Below, in pieces: positions 18,140-28,910 of a DNA stretch of 64,000 nucleotides. Source of the stretch: Luteimonas mephitis DSM 12574 (lineage in GTDB: Bacteria; Pseudomonadota; Gammaproteobacteria; Xanthomonadales; Xanthomonadaceae); contig NZ_KE383816.1 in assembly GCF_000422305.1 (NCBI RefSeq), forward strand, positions 110,431-174,430. The letters run 5' to 3'. The translations under genes were made by a program, and so were the position numbers. A model generated the notes under the pieces. It saw only the letters and a list, made by a program, of their open reading frames with translations, ran no database searches and had not been told where the DNA came from. The stretch's first letter is position 1. The number at the start of each line of letters is the position of its first letter.

Positions 18140-20194
18140 ATGCGGCGGGATCACCACCACGCTCTGTTGTACGCCTGCCTGCTCGCCGCCTGCGCCAGCG
18201 TGCATCCGGCCATCGCGCTCCCTGCCATCGCGCAGTCCGGGGACGATGCACGTTCGCGCACGGTCTACGCCGCAGACTACTTCGACGACGTTGCGCCTGC
18301 CAACGCCTACGACATGGTGCTGCGGCTACCGGGATTCACCATCGTCGAATCCGACGCCGACGTGCGCGGCTACGCCGGCGCCGCCGGCAACGTGCTGTTC
18401 GACGGCGCGCGCCCGACCAGCAAGCGCGAGGACACCAGCGCGCTGCTCAAGCGCATCCCGGCGCGGGCGGTGGCACGCATCGAACTCATCCACGCCGGCG
18501 CGCCGGGCATCGACATGGGCGGGTACGCGGTGCTGGCCAACGTGGTGCGCCGCGACGACGCGAGCACCGAGTGGGCGGTCGAGGCCGGGCTGTCCGCCGC
18601 CACCGGCGGTACACGCGAACCGTTGGCGAAGTTCGAGTACGGTCGCCGCCGCGGCGACACCGCGCTGGACCTGTCGTTGAAGTCCGCCAGCGAGGTCGAC
18701 GACGACACCGGTCGCGGCAGCATCGTCACGCGCGAAGGTGCGGACGCGTCGCGCCAATCGCTGGACACGCGTGCCATCGAACGCAACCGGGAAGCGACCG
18801 CCGGCTGGCGCCAAGCGTTCGCATCCGGACGCCTGTCGCTGACCGGCGCGCTGCGCGGCGAGCGGGTGCGCACCAGCACGCGCATCGGCGCATCGGACGT
18901 CGACGATGCCGAGCACATCGACGAGCAGGAGCGCTACCGCGAGGCCGAAGTCGGAATGCGCTTCGTGCGCCAGTTCCGCGGTCGCACCACGCTCGAGGCC
19001 ATGGCCAGCGTGCAGCGCGGCCAGCTCGACGAACTGGAGCACTCGATCGAAGGCGACGACGACGAGCGCTTCGCCGGCGAAACCGACAGCGGCGAGTCGA
19101 TCGCGCGCATCGGCTTGACCCACGCGCGTTCGGACGCGCTGTCGTTCAATGCTGCGCTGGAGGGTGCGTACAACTCGCTCGACGGCGGGAGCCAATTGCG
19201 CGAGAACGGCGTCGACGTCCTCCTCCCCGGTTCCGACGTGCGCATCCGCGAGCGCCGCAGCGAGGCCTCGCTCGGCGCCACCTGGAGCCCGGCCGACCGC
19301 TGGACCATCGAACCGGGCCTGCGGATCGAGCGCTCGGACATCTCGCAGTCCGGCGACAGCCCGCGCCAGCGCGGCTTCACCTACGCCAAACCGCGGCTCG
19401 CGCTGCGCTGGAACGCGGGCGACGCGGACGAATGGCGCTTCGCGCTCTCGCGCGAGGTCGGGCAGCTGGACTTCAAGGACTTCGTCGCCTCGGCTTCGCT
19501 CGACGGCGGCGTCGTGAGCGCCGGCAACGCCGAACTGGAGCCGGACAAGACCTGGCGCAGCACGCTGTCCTGGGAGCACCGCTTCGGCGAAGACGCGGCG
19601 CTGACCCTTGGCTTGACACACGACCGCGTCGAGGACGTGGTGGACCGCGTGCTTGTGGTCACCGACGACGACGTGTTCGACGCGCCGGGCAACATCGGTT
19701 CAGGTCGACGCGACACGCTGTCGCTGGACCTGGCCGCACCGCTCGACGCTTGGGGCATCCCCGGCGGCCGCATCCGCACCACGGCGCTGTGGCGCACCAG
19801 CCGCGTGACCGACCCCGTCACCGGCCGCAGTCGCGGCATCTCCGGGGAAAAGCCGTTCGAGGGCGAGATCGAGTTCTCCCAGGAGCTGCCCGCGCTGCGC
19901 GCAAGCTGGGGGCTGCTGGTGGAACACATCGCCGAGCGCGAGACCAAGTACCGCCACGACCGCGTCACCCGCGAATCCGAAGGCGCCGGCTGGACGCTGT
20001 TCGCCGAGCGCCGCATCGGCGAACACTGGCGGCTGCGGGCGGAAGCGACCGACCTGTTCGGACGCGACTTCACCGAGCGCCGCGAGAATTACGACGGCAC
20101 CCGCGCCGACGGCGCGATCGAACAGATCGAAATCCGCCGGCGGCGCACGCCGGGCGTGGTCAGTCTGACGATCCGTCGTAGTGTGGGTGGCTAG
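18140..20194 (+). CDS. TonB-dependent outer-membrane receptor (short form)
   Basis: Protein of 684 residues with an N-terminal signal peptide (about 1-32, ending AIAQS), a plug domain at about 40-140 (AYDMVLRLPGFTIVESDADVR ends the hallmark) and a beta-barrel rich in acidic and aromatic residues ending in VVSLTIRRSVGG. It lacks an N-terminal carboxypeptidase-like or secretin/STN domain. The transported ligand is unknown. It is divergent from the PhoPQ-like operon, which may control it, and its 3' end overlaps the convergent PhoD-like gene by 35 bp. Confidence 0.88.
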   Translation: MRRDHHHALLYACLLAACASVHPAIALPAIAQSGDDARSRTVYAADYFDDVAPANAYDMVLRLPGFTIVESDADVRGYAGAAGNVLFDGARPTSKREDTSALLKRIPARAVARIELIHAGAPGIDMGGYAVLANVVRRDDASTEWAVEAGLSAATGGTREPLAKFEYGRRRGDTALDLSLKSASEVDDDTGRGSIVTREGADASRQSLDTRAIERNREATAGWRQAFASGRLSLTGALRGERVRTSTRIGASDVDDAEHIDEQERYREAEVGMRFVRQFRGRTTLEAMASVQRGQLDELEHSIEGDDDERFAGETDSGESIARIGLTHARSDALSFNAALEGAYNSLDGGSQLRENGVDVLLPGSDVRIRERRSEASLGATWSPADRWTIEPGLRIERSDISQSGDSPRQRGFTYAKPRLALRWNAGDADEWRFALSREVGQLDFKDFVASASLDGGVVSAGNAELEPDKTWRSTLSWEHRFGEDAALTLGLTHDRVEDVVDRVLVVTDDDVFDAPGNIGSGRRDTLSLDLAAPLDAWGIPGGRIRTTALWRTSRVTDPVTGRSRGISGEKPFEGEIEFSQELPALRASWGLLVEHIAERETKYRHDRVTRESEGAGWTLFAERRIGEHWRLRAEATDLFGRDFTERRENYDGTRADGAIEQIEIRRRRTPGVVSLTIRRSVGG

Positions 20195-21617
20195 GCCAGC
20201 CCTGCGGCGGATCGAACCCGTAATAGCCGCCGCCCTCGCGGAAGCGCTCCAGCCGCTCCAGCTCCACCGGATCCGACTTGCTGTCCCAGGTGCGGGCGCC
20301 GTTGCGCAGGTCGTCCGGGGTGAGCACCAGCGGATCCCACACCGGTTCGCCCATCACGTCGTGCAGGGTGTAGATCAGCTGCGGCGTGTCGCCGGTCATG
20401 TCGAAGCGCATCAGCCCGACGTTCACCGAACGCGTCCACGTGTCGCGCACGCGCACCTCGGGCGCCTGGCGGGTGTTCTTGGCAGCGGGCATCTGCGCCA
20501 GCGGCGAAGAGCAGAAGTCGTAGATGTCGTAGCCGCCCTGCTGCGAGCGCGGGATGCAGTTGAGCTCGCCCATGTGCGAGTCGCCCGAGATGCAGACCAC
20601 CCCGCCGATGCCCTCGTCGCGGATGAAGTCGAAGATCTCGGTGCGCTCGGTCAGGTACACGGCCCAGGAATCGCCGCCTTCCTCGTTCTCCGCGCACGAC
20701 CAGCCGCCGCCGATCGCCAGCACCTTGAACGGCGCGGTGCTGGTCTTGAGTTCGCGCTTGAGCCAGGCCTTCTGCGCGGCGCCGAGCATGGTCTTGCCGG
20801 CATCGTCGACCTGGTCGGTGGGATCGCGGTGGTAGCGGCCGTCGAGGACGAAGAAATCGACCCCGCCGTAGTGCTGGCGGAAATAGACGCCGGGATTGTC
20901 GCGCTCGCCATACGCCGGATTGGCCCAGAAGCTGCGGAACACGCGCAGCGACTGCGCCTTGGACGTGCTGCGTCCGTCCGAATCGTTGTAGCCGAAATCG
21001 TGGTCGTCCCAGGTGGCCAGCTGCGGCACCGAGCGCAGCAGCGGCTCGAGCCGCTCGACGCTGCGGCCGCGCGCGTACAGGTCGACCAGCGCGTTCGCCT
21101 GGTCGCTGTCGGCGTAGATGTTGTCGCCCAGCCACAGGAACATGTCCGGCTCCAGCGCGCGCACCGCGTTCCAGATCCGCTGCTCCTGGTCGAACTGGAT
21201 CCGGCAGCAGGAGCCGAACGCGACCCGGAAGTCCGCCGGCCCCGCGGGCGCGGTGCGGGTGCGGTGCGGCAGCGGCTGGTGGCGGTCGTGCTCGCCGGCG
21301 TAGCGCAGCCGGTACCAGTAGTCGGTATCCGGCTGCAGGCCTTCGGCGCGCAGCACCACGCAGCCTTCATCGTCCGCGGTCGCCGTTGCCGTCGGCCCTT
21401 CGATCACGGTGGCGAAGTCGCGGTCGGTGGAATATTCCAGGGTCACGTCGAACAGGCCGCTGGCGCGCGTCCAGACCGTGAAGTGGTTGGGCCCGGGCGC
21501 GCCGATCATCGGCCCCTGCAGCGCGCGCGGATAACCCACCGCGCGCGCGAACGCGCGCGGCATCGCGGCCAGCAGCGCCATCAACCCGCCGGTCCTGAGG
21601 AAGACGCGCCTGCGCAT
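20160..21617 (-). CDS. PhoD-like alkaline phosphatase/phosphodiesterase, Tat-exported
   Basis: Metallophosphatase of 485 residues. The start MRRRVFLRTGGLMALLAAMP is a twin-arginine signal, so it should be folded with its metals (Fe/Ca in characterised PhoD) before export. After a PhoD-N beta-sandwich (about 30-125) come the metal ligands: VAFGSCCR, WLGDNIYADSD, TWDDHDFGYND and ISGDSHMGEL. It is the last gene of the iol operon, 2 bp after the inositol-monophosphatase-like gene. This context suggests it removes phosphate from inositol phosphates or related phosphodiesters in the periplasm; that is inference, as the family is broadly specific. Confidence 0.9.
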   Translation of the reverse strand: MRRRVFLRTGGLMALLAAMPRAFARAVGYPRALQGPMIGAPGPNHFTVWTRASGLFDVTLEYSTDRDFATVIEGPTATATADDEGCVVLRAEGLQPDTDYWYRLRYAGEHDRHQPLPHRTRTAPAGPADFRVAFGSCCRIQFDQEQRIWNAVRALEPDMFLWLGDNIYADSDQANALVDLYARGRSVERLEPLLRSVPQLATWDDHDFGYNDSDGRSTSKAQSLRVFRSFWANPAYGERDNPGVYFRQHYGGVDFFVLDGRYHRDPTDQVDDAGKTMLGAAQKAWLKRELKTSTAPFKVLAIGGGWSCAENEEGGDSWAVYLTERTEIFDFIRDEGIGGVVCISGDSHMGELNCIPRSQQGGYDIYDFCSSPLAQMPAAKNTRQAPEVRVRDTWTRSVNVGLMRFDMTGDTPQLIYTLHDVMGEPVWDPLVLTPDDLRNGARTWDSKSDPVELERLERFREGGGYYGFDPPQGWPSHPHYDGSSD

Positions 21618-21619
21618 GG

Positions 21620-22432
21620 TCAAACCCCTCCCTCTGCAAGCACACGGTTGAGCACGTCCATCAGCGGCTCCCGAATCGCGCCATTCGACACGCACACGGT
21701 GCCGCCGTGCAGATCCAGCGGCCCGCCGTCGACGGCGCTGGCGTCGCCGCCGGCCTCCTGCACCAGGATCACGCCCGGCGCCATGTCCCACGCCATCAGC
21801 GCGCGCTCCCAGTAGGCATCCCAGCGCCCGGCGGCCACCCAGGCCATGTCCACCGAACAGGCGCCGGTGCGGCGGATGCCGGCGGTGGCTTCGCTGAGCA
21901 GGGCCATCTCGCGCGCGAACAGCGGATGGTCGGGCTTGCCGGCGAACGGAATGCCGCAGGCGAGCACCGCCTCGATCAGCCGTCCGCGCGTGGAGACGTG
22001 GATGCGCCGGCCGTTGCACCAGGCGCCGCCGCCGAGCTCGGCGACGTAGAACTCGTCGAGGATCGGCAGGTGGGTGACGCCGGCCACGATGCGGCCGTTG
22101 CGGGCCAGCGCGACGTTGACGCCCCACAACGGGCAGCCGAACAGGAAGTTGGTGGTGCCGTCGAGCGGGTCGACGATCCAGGTGTGGCCGTCGTCGCTGC
22201 CTGCGAACGCACCGCTTTCCTCGCCGAGGAAGCCATAGTCCGGCCGCGCCGCGGACAGCAGCCCGCGGATGGTGCGCTCGGCCTCCTCGTCGGCGATCGA
22301 CACCAGGTCGGCCGGTCCGCTCTTGCTGCGCACGGTGATCTCCGGCAGGCGGGCGAAATGCGCCTTCAGCCCGTCGCCGGCCGCGCGCGCGGCCTGCATC
22401 ATCACCACCAGGTCTGGGGAAGCATTCAACAC
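21620..22432 (-). CDS. Inositol-1(or 4)-monophosphatase family protein
   Basis: Cytoplasmic Mg-dependent phosphatase of 270 residues, normal length. The GTG at 22432 is preferred because AGGAG stands seven bases upstream and earlier frames enter the transporter gene. Metal and catalytic motifs are complete: DLVSIADEEAE, GFLGEESG, TWIVDPLDGTTNF and the C-terminal MAWDMAPGVILVQEAGG. Lying between an organophosphate-type transporter and a phosphatase in the iol operon, it probably converts imported or cytoplasmic inositol monophosphate to myo-inositol; a SuhB-like housekeeping role is less likely here. Confidence 0.9.
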   Translation of the reverse strand: MLNASPDLVVMMQAARAAGDGLKAHFARLPEITVRSKSGPADLVSIADEEAERTIRGLLSAARPDYGFLGEESGAFAGSDDGHTWIVDPLDGTTNFLFGCPLWGVNVALARNGRIVAGVTHLPILDEFYVAELGGGAWCNGRRIHVSTRGRLIEAVLACGIPFAGKPDHPLFAREMALLSEATAGIRRTGACSVDMAWVAAGRWDAYWERALMAWDMAPGVILVQEAGGDASAVDGGPLDLHGGTVCVSNGAIREPLMDVLNRVLAEGGV

Positions 22433-22454
22433 GTCCGGCTCCTGTCCATCGAAA

Positions 22455-23801
22455 TCAATCGCGCAGGCGCGTGCGCCACAGACTGCTGGCCAGCAGCAGC
22501 GACAGCACCGACGATCCGATCCAGAACCAGATCGCCGGGCCGAAGTCGTACACCCGCACGCCGTCGACCATGCGCATCCCGCCCTGGATGAGCGCGCCCG
22601 ACACCTGCTCCTGGATCGCCGCACCGATGTAGCTGAAGATGCCGATCACGCCCATCGCCGCGCCAGCCACGCGCTTGGGCGCGATGTCGACCGCGAACAG
22701 CCCGCCCAGCGAGGTGACCAGGCCGGTCAGGCCCATGCCGAACAGCACCATCGACAGCAGCAGCACGGGCATCGTCTGCGGGCCGAAGAAAAACAGGCCC
22801 AGGCCGGCCAGCTCGATCAGGCCGAACAGCAGGTTGGCCGGCGGGCGCCGCGCGTTGAAGAACTTGTCGGAAACGAACCCGAACGCGATCGCCCCGGCGA
22901 TGCCCGCCAGCGTGCTGGTCATGAGCAGCGTGCCGGCGGCCGGCAGCGAGAAGCCGCGCGCTTCCTGCAGGTAGAGGATGCCCCAGGAGTTGATCGCATA
23001 GCGGGTGACGTAGGTCGTGGCGCTGGCCAGGCACAGGACCCAGATCGCCGGGATCTTCAGGATCGACAGCTGCAGGGCCAGCACGGACTTCATGCCGGCC
23101 TTGGGCGCGGCGTCGTAATGGTCGTCCTTCCAGTCGGCCACCTCGGGCAGGCCGAGCGTGCGCGGCCGGTCCTGGATCAGCAGGTAGCAGCCCAGTGCGG
23201 TGACGATGCCGACCAGCCCCGGCGCCCAGAATCCCCAGCGCCAGCCCAGCACGCTCACCACCAGGCCCACGCCCAGGAACGTCAGGCCCTCGCCGATCGA
23301 GTGCGCGGTACTCCACACGCCGTATATGCGGCCGCGCTCGCGGTTGGAGAACCAGCCGGTCATCGCGACTACCCCGCCCGGCGCGCCGAAGCTCTGGAAC
23401 CAGCCGTTCAATCCCCACAGCACGACCGCCAGCCACAGCGCCGTGGCGAAGCCCATCGCCAGGTTGCACAGCGCGGTCATCATGAAGGCGAACGCGAGGA
23501 AGCGCTTCATGTTGGCGTGGTCGGCGAGGAAGCCGTTGGTCAGCTTGCCCAGCGCGTAGGTATAGAACAGCGCCGAGCCGATCAGGCCCAGGTCGTTGGG
23601 CGAGAACACGCCGGCATCGATCAGCGGCTTCTTGACCACGCCCAGCGCCAGCCGGCACGTGTAGATCAATCCGTAGCCCAGGGTGATGGCCAGCATCACG
23701 CGCAGGCGATGGCGACGGAACAGGCGGTCGATCTCGCCGCGGTCGCCGATCGGCGCGCGATCCGCGCCGGTGGCGAAGAACCTTGCCATCGCGTTGCGCA
23801 T
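22455..23801 (-). CDS. MFS transporter of the organophosphate:phosphate antiporter (GlpT/UhpC-like) type
   Basis: Twelve-helix inner-membrane permease of 448 residues. The start ATG at 23801 follows GGGGGAGGGA; an upstream ATG at 23831 overlapping the iolA stop is possible. Features typical of the OPA branch include YTCRLALGVVKKPLI near TM1, FFxxG-type TM2-3 loop GKLTNGFLADHANMKR, GWFSNRERGRIYGVWSTAHSIGEG and a long central loop. OPA members exchange sugar or glycerol phosphates for phosphate. In this operon an inositol phosphate or free inositol is the likely cargo, which would suit the adjacent monophosphatase. Confidence 0.88.
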   Translation of the reverse strand: MRNAMARFFATGADRAPIGDRGEIDRLFRRHRLRVMLAITLGYGLIYTCRLALGVVKKPLIDAGVFSPNDLGLIGSALFYTYALGKLTNGFLADHANMKRFLAFAFMMTALCNLAMGFATALWLAVVLWGLNGWFQSFGAPGGVVAMTGWFSNRERGRIYGVWSTAHSIGEGLTFLGVGLVVSVLGWRWGFWAPGLVGIVTALGCYLLIQDRPRTLGLPEVADWKDDHYDAAPKAGMKSVLALQLSILKIPAIWVLCLASATTYVTRYAINSWGILYLQEARGFSLPAAGTLLMTSTLAGIAGAIAFGFVSDKFFNARRPPANLLFGLIELAGLGLFFFGPQTMPVLLLSMVLFGMGLTGLVTSLGGLFAVDIAPKRVAGAAMGVIGIFSYIGAAIQEQVSGALIQGGMRMVDGVRVYDFGPAIWFWIGSSVLSLLLASSLWRTRLRD

Positions 23802-23827
23802 GCCCGTCCCTCCCCCGGCGCCGCCGC

Positions 23828-25324
<1,497 letters not shown>

Positions 25325-25330
25325 GTCGCT

Positions 25331-26164
25331 TTACCTTTTGTCTGGTGCCGGGGTCGGCGCCGGTTGCACGATCCATTCGTGCGCCGGGTCGTTGCGGAAG
25401 ATCCAGCGCCGCTGGGGCCCGGCCATCACGTTGAGGTAGTACAGGTCGTAGCCGTGCGGCGCACCGACCGGGTGGTAGCCGCGCGGCACCATCACCACGT
25501 CGCCGTCGGCGACCGAAACGGTTTCGTCCAGCGAGCGGTCGTCGGTGTACACGCGCTGGACCGCGAAGCCCTGGCTGGGCTGCAGGCGGTGGTAGTAGGT
25601 TTCCTCCAGCGCCGTTTCCTCGCCCGGGGTGGCGGTGTCGTGCTTGTGTGGCGGATAGCTGGACCAGTGCCCGCCCGGCGTGATCACCTCGACCACCAGC
25701 AGGCTGTCGGCCGGCTCGGTCTGCGGCAGGATGTTGCGCACGTGGCGGGTGTTGGTGCCGCTGCCGCGCACCTCGCGGCTCATCCGCGCCGGGTCGATCT
25801 TGCGCGCCTGGCCGTCGCCGCGGCCAGGGGCGGTGCACACGGCCAGTTCGACGTCGCCGCGCGCGACCACCGCGTAGGGCACGCCCGCGGGCACGTAGAC
25901 CGCGCCGGGCGCCCTGTCCTCGAACGGCGTGGCGCGCCCGCCGATGCCCTCGAACGACTGGCCGCCGGCGGTGATGTCGGCGCTGCCGGCGACCAGCACC
26001 AGGCAGGTCTCGCGCGCGGCGTCCTCGCCGGCATGCACCTGGCCGTCGAGCAGGCGCGCGACGCGGAAGCCGACGTGCTTCCAGCCCGCGCTCTCGGGCG
26101 TCACTTCCAGCACGGTGCCCGAATCATCGGGTGCGTGGGGACGAACGAGCAGCGGTGAGGTCAT
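25331..26164 (-). CDS. iolB: 5-deoxy-glucuronate isomerase
   Basis: Two-cupin enzyme of 277 residues isomerising 5-deoxy-D-glucuronate to 5-dehydro-2-deoxy-D-gluconate. The C-terminal cupin carries the metal ligands in YPPHKHDTATPGEETALEE and later PRGYHPVGAPHGYDLYYLNV, both characteristic of IolB. The ATG at 26164 overlaps the iolE stop by 4 bp, supporting translational coupling. The frame is open upstream through iolE but that part is antisense-like and not homologous. Confidence 0.95.
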   Translation of the reverse strand: MTSPLLVRPHAPDDSGTVLEVTPESAGWKHVGFRVARLLDGQVHAGEDAARETCLVLVAGSADITAGGQSFEGIGGRATPFEDRAPGAVYVPAGVPYAVVARGDVELAVCTAPGRGDGQARKIDPARMSREVRGSGTNTRHVRNILPQTEPADSLLVVEVITPGGHWSSYPPHKHDTATPGEETALEETYYHRLQPSQGFAVQRVYTDDRSLDETVSVADGDVVMVPRGYHPVGAPHGYDLYYLNVMAGPQRRWIFRNDPAHEWIVQPAPTPAPDKR

Positions 26165-27051
26165 TGCAGCCCCGCTTTCGCGGCCTCCTGTTTCAGCGTC
26201 TGCAGGCCGAGCGCGGCGTACTGGCGCGGGTTGGCCAGCGCCGGATCCTGCTCGGCCTCGATGACGATCCAGCCCGCGTAACCGATGCGCGCCAGCGCGC
26301 GCATGACCGCGGCGTAGTCCAGCCCGCCGTCGCCGGGCACCGTGAACATGCCGGCGAGCACGCCGTCGAGGAAGCTCGCGCCGCGCTCGTGGATGCCGGC
26401 GAACACCTCCCGGCGCACGTCCTTGCAGTGCACGTGCGCGATGCGTCCGGGGTGCGCGTCGATCACCGCCAGCGGGTCGATCCCGCCCAGCGCCGCGTGC
26501 CCGGTATCCAGCGTCAGCCCCACCGACGGGCCGGTGTTGCGCAGCAGCGCCTCGAGGTCGGCGGCGCGCTCGACCACCGTGCCCAGGTGGTGGTGGTAGG
26601 CGAAGCGGATGCCCTGCGCCTGGACGTGGTCGGCCACGCGGGTCATGCGTTCGCCGAACTGCGCCCACTGGTCGTCCCGCAGCCGCGGCGTATCGGCCAG
26701 CGGCGTGCCGCGTTCGCCGTGCACGGCATTGCTGGTTTCGGCGAACACGAACGCGGTGGCGCCCAGCGCCTTGAGCAGCGACAGGTGCGGCTGCAGCGCC
26801 TGGATTTCCGCATCCGCGTCGCGCGCCAGCAGCGCGCCGCTGTACCAGCCGCCGATCAGGTCGAGGCCGTGACCGCCGAGCAGCGCCGCCAGTTCGGCGG
26901 GCTCGCGCGGGAAGCGCCCGCCCAGCTCCACGCCCTCGAACCCCAGCGCCGCGATCTCGCGCAGGATGTCGTCCAGCGGCGTGTCGCCGCCGAGTTCGGG
27001 CATGTCGTCGTTGGACCACGCGATCGGGCTGACGCCGAAGCGGATGCTCAT
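26161..27051 (-). CDS. iolE: Inosose dehydratase
   Basis: Sugar-isomerase/epimerase TIM-barrel enzyme of 296 residues that dehydrates 2-keto-myo-inositol to the trihydroxycyclohexane-dione. It begins MSIRFGVSPIAWSNDDMPEL, a sequence signature of IolE, and contains GFEGVELGGRFP, FAYHHHLGTVVE, LTLDTGHAALGG and VHCKDVRREV, which provide the metal-binding Glu/His/Asp set. ATGA overlaps join it to iolD upstream and iolB downstream. Confidence 0.95.
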   Translation of the reverse strand: MSIRFGVSPIAWSNDDMPELGGDTPLDDILREIAALGFEGVELGGRFPREPAELAALLGGHGLDLIGGWYSGALLARDADAEIQALQPHLSLLKALGATAFVFAETSNAVHGERGTPLADTPRLRDDQWAQFGERMTRVADHVQAQGIRFAYHHHLGTVVERAADLEALLRNTGPSVGLTLDTGHAALGGIDPLAVIDAHPGRIAHVHCKDVRREVFAGIHERGASFLDGVLAGMFTVPGDGGLDYAAVMRALARIGYAGWIVIEAEQDPALANPRQYAALGLQTLKQEAAKAGLQ

Positions 27052-28910
27052 GGCTGGTTCCGTTTGAGGGGCACGCCGGCCTCGTAGGCCTGGCGCGCGA
27101 TGTTGACCTCGGTGCGGTCGGACACTTCGGGAACGGCCACGTCCCACCACCAGCCACCGGCCTCGGTGGTCCGGCGCGGATCGGTGTCGATCACCACCAC
27201 GGCGCTGCGGTCGGCGGCGCGCGCGCGCGCCAGCGCCTCGCCCAGCTGCGCCACGCCGGACACGTGCTCGGCCAGCGCGCCGAGGCTGCGTGCGTGCGCG
27301 GCGAAATCCACGGGCGCCAGCCGCGCGTGGCGCGCGTCGGCCAGCAGGTTGTTGAAGCCCGCGCCGCCAGTGGCGCGCTGCAGGCGGTCGATGCAGCCGA
27401 AGCCGCGGTTGTCGAGCACCACGACCACCAGCTTCAGGCCGAGCATGACCGAGGTCGCCAGTTCGGAGTTCATCATCAGATAGCTGCCGTCGCCGACCAG
27501 CACCACCACCTGGCGGCCCGGCTCGGCCATCTTCACGCCCAGCGCGCCGGCGATCTCGTAGCCCATGCACGAGTAGCCGTATTCGACGTGGTAGCCGCGC
27601 GGCGACGCGGTGCGCCAGAGCTTGTGCAGTTCGCCCGGCAACCCGCCGGCGGCGCAGACGACGATGGCGTCGTCGTCCACGGCGGCCTGCACCGCACCCA
27701 GCACCTGCGCGTCGCTGGGCGCCTCGCCCGCCGCGCCGGGCGCGGTCGCGGCGTCGACCTGTTCGTTCCAGGCCGCGATGGCCGCGGCGTTGCGCCGTGC
27801 GACGCCTTCCTCCACGCGCCAGTCGCCCAGCCCTTCGCGCAGGGTTTCCAGCACCAGCCGCGCGTCGCCGACCACCGCGGTGGCGCCGTGCTTGTGGGCG
27901 TCCAGCGGCTGCACGTTGACCTGGAACAGCCGCGCCTGCGGGAACAGGCTGCGCGAGCCGGTGGTGAAATCCTGCAGCCGCGTGCCGATGCCCACGACCA
28001 GGTCGGCCGCCTGCGCGGCGGCGTTCGCCGCCGTCGAGCCGGTCACGCCGATCGCGCCGAGGTTGCGCGGATGGTTCCAGGGCAGCGTGCCCTTGCCCGC
28101 CTGCGTTTCGGCGACCGGCAGGCCCGTGGCCGTGGCCAGCGCGGACAGCGCGGCCCCGGCGCCGCTGTAGGCCACGCCGCCGCCGCAGACCAGCAGCGGG
28201 CGCTGCGACCTGCGGACCGCTTCGAGCAGCGCCTGCAACGCCGCCTCGTCCGCGGGCTGGCGCCGCTCGGGCCACAGCACGGGCTCGAAGAACGATGCCG
28301 GGAAATCGAACGCCTCGGCCTGCACGTCCTGGCAGAACGCCAGCGTGGCCGGCCCGCACAGCGCCGGGTCGCGCAGCACCGCCAGTGCGCGCGGCAGCGC
28401 ATCGAGGATCTGTTCCGGGCGCGTGATGCGGTCGAAGTAGCGCGACACCGGGCGGAAGCAGTCGTTCACCGACGCCGTGCCGTCGGCGCCGGACTCGAGC
28501 TGCTGCAGCACCGGATCCGGCCGGCGCCCGGCGTAGACATCGCCGGGCAGGAACAGCACCGGCAGCCGGTTGACGTGCGCCAGCGCCGCGGCGGTGACCA
28601 TGTTGGTCGCGCCCGGCCCGATCGAACTGGTGCAGACCATCGCGCGCCGGCGCCGCATCTGCTTGGCATAGGCGATCGCGGCGTGCGCCATCGCCTGCTC
28701 GTTGTGCGCGCGCCAGGTCGGCAGCGCGTCACCCGCCGCGTGCAGCGCCTCGCCCAGGCCGGCGACGTTGCCATGGCCGAAGATTGCCCATGCGCCGGCG
28801 AAGTACGGGACTTCCATGCCGTCCACGACCACCCGCTGCGCGGCCAGCCAGCGCACCGTGGCCTGTGCGGCGGTCAGCAGGATCGTGCGTGGCGTGGCCA
28901 TGTCGCTCAT
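27048..28910 (-). CDS. iolD: 3D-(3,5/4)-trihydroxycyclohexane-1,2-dione acylhydrolase
   Basis: Thiamine-diphosphate enzyme of 620 residues that opens the inositol-derived ring to 5-deoxyglucuronate. The N-terminal PYR domain contains GNVAGLGEALH, HNEQAMAHAAIAYAKQMRRR and SSIGPGATNMVTAAA; the PP domain holds VGDGSYLMMNSELATSV and VVLDNRGFGCIDRLQ, the GDG-N ThDP motif. The partial alignment LTTAQATVRWLAAQRV-like start is typical of IolD. It overlaps iolC by one base and iolE by four. Confidence 0.96.
   Translation of the reverse strand: MSDMATPRTILLTAAQATVRWLAAQRVVVDGMEVPYFAGAWAIFGHGNVAGLGEALHAAGDALPTWRAHNEQAMAHAAIAYAKQMRRRRAMVCTSSIGPGATNMVTAAALAHVNRLPVLFLPGDVYAGRRPDPVLQQLESGADGTASVNDCFRPVSRYFDRITRPEQILDALPRALAVLRDPALCGPATLAFCQDVQAEAFDFPASFFEPVLWPERRQPADEAALQALLEAVRRSQRPLLVCGGGVAYSGAGAALSALATATGLPVAETQAGKGTLPWNHPRNLGAIGVTGSTAANAAAQAADLVVGIGTRLQDFTTGSRSLFPQARLFQVNVQPLDAHKHGATAVVGDARLVLETLREGLGDWRVEEGVARRNAAAIAAWNEQVDAATAPGAAGEAPSDAQVLGAVQAAVDDDAIVVCAAGGLPGELHKLWRTASPRGYHVEYGYSCMGYEIAGALGVKMAEPGRQVVVLVGDGSYLMMNSELATSVMLGLKLVVVVLDNRGFGCIDRLQRATGGAGFNNLLADARHARLAPVDFAAHARSLGALAEHVSGVAQLGEALARARAADRSAVVVIDTDPRRTTEAGGWWWDVAVPEVSDRTEVNIARQAYEAGVPLKRNQP

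Noticed and set aside
21620..22432. SuhB housekeeping monophosphatase
   Set aside because: It lies in the iol operon rather than in the usual suhB context; the catabolic role is preferred, though biochemistry cannot be told from sequence.
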